DNA of 64,000 nt from Typha latifolia (Eukaryota; Streptophyta; Magnoliopsida; Poales; Typhaceae). The stretch covers positions 1,550,001 to 1,614,000 of the forward strand of contig CM034105.1 in assembly GCA_019914945.1 (NCBI GenBank), given 5' to 3'. Made by a program: the position numbers and the translations under genes. The notes under the pieces were generated by a model. It was given only the letters and a program-made list of their open reading frames with translations. It was not told the DNA's origin and did not search any database. Positions 60,501 through 64,000 of the stretch are shown here, piece by piece; positions within the stretch are counted from its first letter, which is position 1; every line of letters starts with the position of its first letter.

Positions 60501-63313
60501 TTTTTTTCTTAATGTGAAAGAACCTAAAGAGTTCTATCGTGGCTTTGCTACCTTTTTAACACACCAACTATGGTAAAAACTTAAGCTGTTAGATAATAGT
60601 AAATTTTATACTTTATATTCTCATGGTACTCCTCTCTTTAGAGGTTGAGATATTTTGATAAACCAAAGAAATGAATTTATCTAAATGGGTGAGCATTTTA
60701 TATTTTAAACAATAGATGAGCCTGATAGAATTTGAGTTTAGAATCTCATGGTACTCCTCTCTTTCAAACTTTCAATATAATTGGCCTTTTCTTATTAAGA
60801 AAAGACTTATATACGTATACATGTGGTATATTATCTTTCGGTCATAACATATGCTATATATGTCAATAGTGACCATGGAATATTTCCGTTGCTAGATCTG
60901 CTTATTTTTAGGAAAAACGATATAAGTGGACCAAGTCACTTTTGTGAATGTGCAATTAAATATGAAATGTTTTATTTACTTGCTATATGATCTTGATTAA
61001 TATATATAAATGATGTATTATCCTTTTTTTTATTTCTCTATTTGCTCCTTCAGCGGTTCACCTTGAATTTATTATCATTGTTGCTGTTTCTTCTTGACAT
61101 GTTGACTTCTTGGACATCTAATTCATGCAGATAAAGCCTCTCGTAGAATCCACAAAGCAAATTACCAAAGTTGACGTAAATGGATATGATTGGCAAGAAT
61201 TGTTTCCACAAGGTTTTTGTGATGTCTTATGTATAGCAGTGAACATATACATCATATGATCTAAGCTATAGTTAACATTCAATTCTTCTTTTGCTTTAGC
61301 CAAAAGCAATGCTGGTGCAATTCTTGCGATATGGGCTCCTATTCTTCTTGTGAGGATGTTTTGCTGTATTTAGACTTTAGAGAACATAATTTTTTTTCAT
61401 GAAACTTTTAATTGTTAAAATCTAATGTGCGCTGCTTGTTTATCTGTGCTTGATACAGGTCTATTTCATGGACACACAGATATGGTATTCAATATTTTGT
61501 ACAATTTTCGGTGGAATGTATGGCATTATTCATCATATTGGAGAAGTGAGATGCCATGACCTCTTTTTTATTTATATTTTTCATTTTTTGATGTACATGG
61601 AAGCTTAAAATAGATGTGTATAATTTGCTCGACATTTGAGGACATGTGCAACTTTTAATTTTATCCAGATAAGGACAATGGGAATGGTGCGAAGTAGATT
61701 CCATACATTACCATCCGCCTTTAATGATTCTCTTGTCCCTCATTCAAAACCAAAAGAAAAAAAGAGGACTTTGAGAAGTTTTTTAGAAAACAGAATTTTC
61801 AAGGTGAATGCTTCAATTTTGCATTCCGGTAAAGCTTGGTTTATCAGTGGACAAGGTGACTGACTGCCTTTCCACTTTTTACCTTTTCCACTTCAGGATT
61901 CAAAGGTTAAAGGAAATGATCTCACTAAGTTTGCTTTAGTTTGGAATCAAATAATCGACAGTTTCCGATCTGAGGACTTAATAAGCAACAGGTATTTAAT
62001 GTAGTAAATCCTTTTCTCCTGCAAGCAGAAAAGTTACAATTTAACTTGTTGACAACAGAGAGATGGAATTGATGACCATGCCTCTATCATTGGACTTGAG
62101 CTGTGGCCCTGCTCGGTGGCCCTTATTCTTACTAGCTACAAAGGTATTTAGCTTTTGCTGCATTTTGGGAAGTCATCAAGACACGCATGCCATCTTATAT
62201 GTTACTGTCCTTTATATGCCAGTTTTCAACGGCAGTGAACATGGCAGCGGCTTTTGTTGGTAAGTATGAGCAACTCCTCCGAAAAATTAAGAAGGATGAC
62301 TACATGCTTTGTGCTATTGAAGAGTGTTACAATTCAGTGAAGAGTATCTTCAAGATTCTTGTGATTGGTGACCTAGAGAAAAGGTATCTTCTGCTGTCTC
62401 GTTTTGCTACAACATATTCCTGAATTATGGTCATCTATTTTTGAGTTCAAAGTTGGAAGTTTTGTTGTATATTCAGATATTATGATGTTTTATACCTTAC
62501 TTTTCAGTGTTGTAGGTGACATATTTGATAAAGTTGAAACAAGCATCCAAAATTCAAGCCTACTTGTTGATTTTAAGATGAAGGCATTGCCTAGTTTACG
62601 TGATAAGTTTGCCCAGCTTGTTCAATTGCTGGTAAATACAACACTTAGCTGATCAGCCTTTTTTTACCTCATCTCATAAATATGTTGCTGACTTCTAAGT
62701 GATTTCTCTTGTACTGTGTGTAATGCGGCTTATCTTCATGAAGTTTGATAATAAACAAGCTCAGAAGGATAAAGTTGTCATTTTGCTTCAAGATATCTTT
62801 GAAATTCTGATCAAAGATATGATGATAGATGGTCACAGGTGAGCTATATATAAAACCTAAATCTCTTTTATGTTATATAGTAGTGTCTACAACTAGAAAA
62901 TTTTGCACTTCTTCCAGAGTTTTGGATGCGATCAGTTACTCCCACATAATGAAGCGCATTGAGGATGATTTATTTGGGGATCACGAATGGGACTTGTTTG
63001 CTTCACTTGTTCCCAACTCTGTTATCCGTTTTCCACTTCCAGATAGTGGTTCATTAAAGGAACTGGTAAGACCTTCCTTTGACATCTAATGTTTCCTGAG
63101 TTTAGATATCTACGAGATAAGGCTCGTTTTCAGACGATAAGTAGTCACCTTTTTGTGGCAGGTCAAACGTCTTTACTTATTACTTACTGCCAAAGAAACA
63201 GCAATGGATATTCCCACTAATATAGAGGCTCGAAGGCGCATCTCATTCCTTGCAACTTCTCTTTTTATGAATATGCCATCTGCTCCTAAAGTTCGCAATA
63301 TGTTATCATTTAG
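47105..63313 (+). CDS. Callose synthase, CALS8/GSL4-like, N-terminal half (runs off the window)
   Basis: Exons, all phase-consistent: 47105-47327, 48011-48111, 48473-48543, 48655-48736, 48840-48950, 49138-49257, 49400-49492, 49575-49666, 49802-49928, 55748-55885, 55966-56042, 56139-56214, 58525-58626, 58711-58828, 59584-59912, 60100-60152, 60230-60290, 61131-61212, 61300-61349, 61459-61545, 61669-61803, 61897-61991, 62059-62143, 62223-62383, 62508-62631, 62744-62838, 62918-63065, 63162-63313. This gives about 1062 residues; relatives have 1900-2000. The N-terminal region includes [20 protein letters not shown] and [13 protein letters not shown]. The FKS1-like region includes [38 protein letters not shown] and [12 protein letters not shown]. 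Membrane segments and [11 protein letters not shown] follow. The catalytic glucan synthase half lies outside the window. The enzyme makes beta-1,3-glucan at the plasma membrane. The sequence is closest, from memory, to Arabidopsis CALS8. Introns 9 and 12 hold retrotransposon relics. Confidence 0.9.
50084..51076 (-). pseudogene. Integrase relic of the gypsy element
   Basis: Broken frames give a zinc-binding N-terminal part ([13 protein letters not shown]), the start of the core ([22 protein letters not shown]) and the post-core region ([22 protein letters not shown]). Stops separate the pieces. Confidence 0.8.
51476..52560 (-). pseudogene. Reverse transcriptase / RNase H relic of the gypsy element
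   Basis: The recognised parts are the palm box [10 protein letters not shown] (about 52030-52070), in which the second catalytic Asp is Asn (codon at 52050-52052); then [18 protein letters not shown]; the connection [16 protein letters not shown]; and the RNase H start [20 protein letters not shown]. Multiple stops and frameshifts are present, so it is inactive. Confidence 0.8.
52570..53640 (-). pseudogene. Gag relic of the gypsy element
   Basis: The minus strand reads a coiled-coil-like [20 protein letters not shown] (53270-53545 frame) and further on [20 protein letters not shown], the conserved start of the plant gypsy gag domain. The frames between are shifted and stopped. Confidence 0.75.
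53930..54486. mobile_element. Non-autonomous hAT element (MITE), 557 bp
   Basis: The terminal inverted repeats begin TAGGGGTGAAAACAG at the left and are mirrored as CTGTTTTCACCCCTA at the right, extending to 22 bp with one mismatch. They are flanked by a perfect 8-bp target duplication GCGTTGCC at 53922-53929 and 54487-54494. Eight-base duplications and TAGGGGTG-type ends are diagnostic of the hAT superfamily. The interior is AT-rich, carries repeated CGGATA motifs near both ends, and has no transposase frame. Confidence 0.92.
54512..54545. repeat. (GA)n microsatellite
   Basis: A run of about 16 GA units passes into GGA units, 25 bp right of the MITE, in the presumed gypsy LTR. Confidence 0.9.
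56740..58399 (+). mobile_element. Degenerate, internally deleted Ty1/copia retrotransposon in intron 12 of the callose synthase gene
   Basis: The left edge carries the LTR-end string TTTTTAGAAACAATA (56740-56754) directly followed by the primer binding site TGGTATCAGAGCC (56755-56767). The reverse transcriptase begins almost at once, so gag, protease and integrase are deleted. The right edge has a polypurine tract GAGGGGGAG (58264-58272) and an LTR of about 127 bp (58273-58399) that starts TGTTGAG and ends TTTTTTAGAAACA. Most of the left LTR is unrecognisable. It lies in the same orientation as the host gene. Confidence 0.85.
56760..58265 (+). pseudogene. Copia reverse transcriptase / RNase H relic
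   Basis: The RT part is open to 57471 and has [54 protein letters not shown], and an intact YVDD box at 57313-57324. Downstream, in-frame stops occur at 57469-57471, 57598-57600 and 57802-57804, and a frameshift lies near 58045 inside the RNase H region ([16 protein letters not shown], then [18 protein letters not shown]). It is not functional. Confidence 0.85.
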
Positions 63314-64000
63314 GTAACATTTTGTGCTTCAGTTATGGCAAATTTTGCAGCCATGGAAGCAACATAGAATCATAGATACATACTTAAAAATTCAGTCCTT
63401 GTCAAGAAGCTTTAATGGAAGAGCACATATGGTGTGCCATCATACTAATGTTACAATGAACTGATGAAGACTGGAAATTGCTAAATTAGATCACAAAACA
63501 AGCATATTGCTTCAGAGAGATAAGCATTATTGGTTAATGTGTTTGTTGCTCCATGAAATCTAGATTTGGTGATGCCTTTTGTTTCCAAAAAAAAGAAAAG
63601 ATTCATGAACATCTATATTGACATTTCATTTCTTTTTTAATGTGTAACAAAAAAGATGAACTTCATTTCTCAAACTATCCAGAATTTTGTTATTTTGTTA
63701 TTTTATATCTTTTGCCTTTTGTGCTCATGTCCTCTTGAAAATCAGTTTTAAGTGAATACTTCTAACTATGATTCAGTGTTTTAATATCCTTCCTGTACTA
63801 GCAGAGTAGCAGTTACACTATTCATAAATTCTGAGGAATTTATCAAAGTAAATCATTTTATGCTTCCTGCTAACTTATTTAGTCGTCATGCCTAATATAT
63901 TGTATGTATTGCCATTAAAATCCTAGTTCAGCATGTTGAATTTTACTTGAAGAATGGATGCAACATACTAAACGAGAAATCTAGAAACTTAACATAAGAC
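63314..64000 (+). other. Intron of the callose synthase gene, running off the window
   Basis: The donor GTAACA at 63314 follows the last visible exon, which ends in phase 2 (VRNMLSF plus AG). No further exon of the family is recognisable before the window end, so this intron is at least 687 bp. Confidence 0.7.

Overview
This is a nuclear plant genomic window. Genes have many spliced exons with GT/AG borders, the intergenic DNA is very AT-rich, and retrotransposon and MITE relics are present. The products are plant-specific: a BAHD acyltransferase, a CYP710A sterol desaturase, a DUF538 protein, an IDA-like peptide precursor and a callose synthase. Several single-exon genes (BAHD, CYP710A, the acidic protein at 36.2 kb) have strongly GC-rich coding sequence against AT-rich surroundings. 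That pattern suggests a monocot, probably a commelinid, but I cannot name the species from sequence alone.

Layout from left to right. 1-3100: the decayed 3' end of a PPR gene and a second diverged copy of the same segment 2.4 kb downstream. 4158-5552: an intronless BAHD acyltransferase (+). 5785-6975: a decayed LINE. 7873-9707: a four-exon DUF616/MUCI70-like glycosyltransferase (-), with a (TC)n run of about 100 bp just upstream. 11837-12211: a small secreted IDA-like peptide precursor (+). 13127-14010: a two-exon SOUL heme-binding protein (-). 15329-15781: a DUF538 protein (-). 19937-24073: six-exon ER/cis-Golgi alpha-1,2-mannosidase MNS3 (+). 29206-30723: CYP710A sterol C-22 desaturase (+). 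36165-36626: an unrecognised short acidic protein (+). 37879-42604: seven-exon mitochondrial translation initiation factor IF-2 (-). 47105 to the window end: the N-terminal half of a CALS8/GSL4-type callose synthase (+), with 28 exons visible and the remainder off the right edge.

Two introns of the callose synthase gene carry LTR-retrotransposon relics. A gypsy element lies antisense in the 5.8-kb intron 9, and its LTR region holds a nested 557-bp hAT MITE with a perfect 8-bp target duplication. A copia element with a large internal deletion lies sense in intron 12. The joined exons around intron 12 lack a linker found in the Arabidopsis homologue, so the copia insertion may mark a lost exon.

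The genes do not form a pathway or operon; they are independent transcription units, as is usual in plants. Several act in the secretory system or at the cell surface (MNS3, DUF616, callose synthase, IDA-like peptide, probably SOUL), but I see no evidence that this is more than coincidence. I found no convincing new biological system. The most informative observations are the retrotransposon-loaded callose synthase, the IDA-like peptide, and the dated nesting of mobile elements. All splice models were read by eye from ORF frames, GT/AG borders and phase, and need transcript support.
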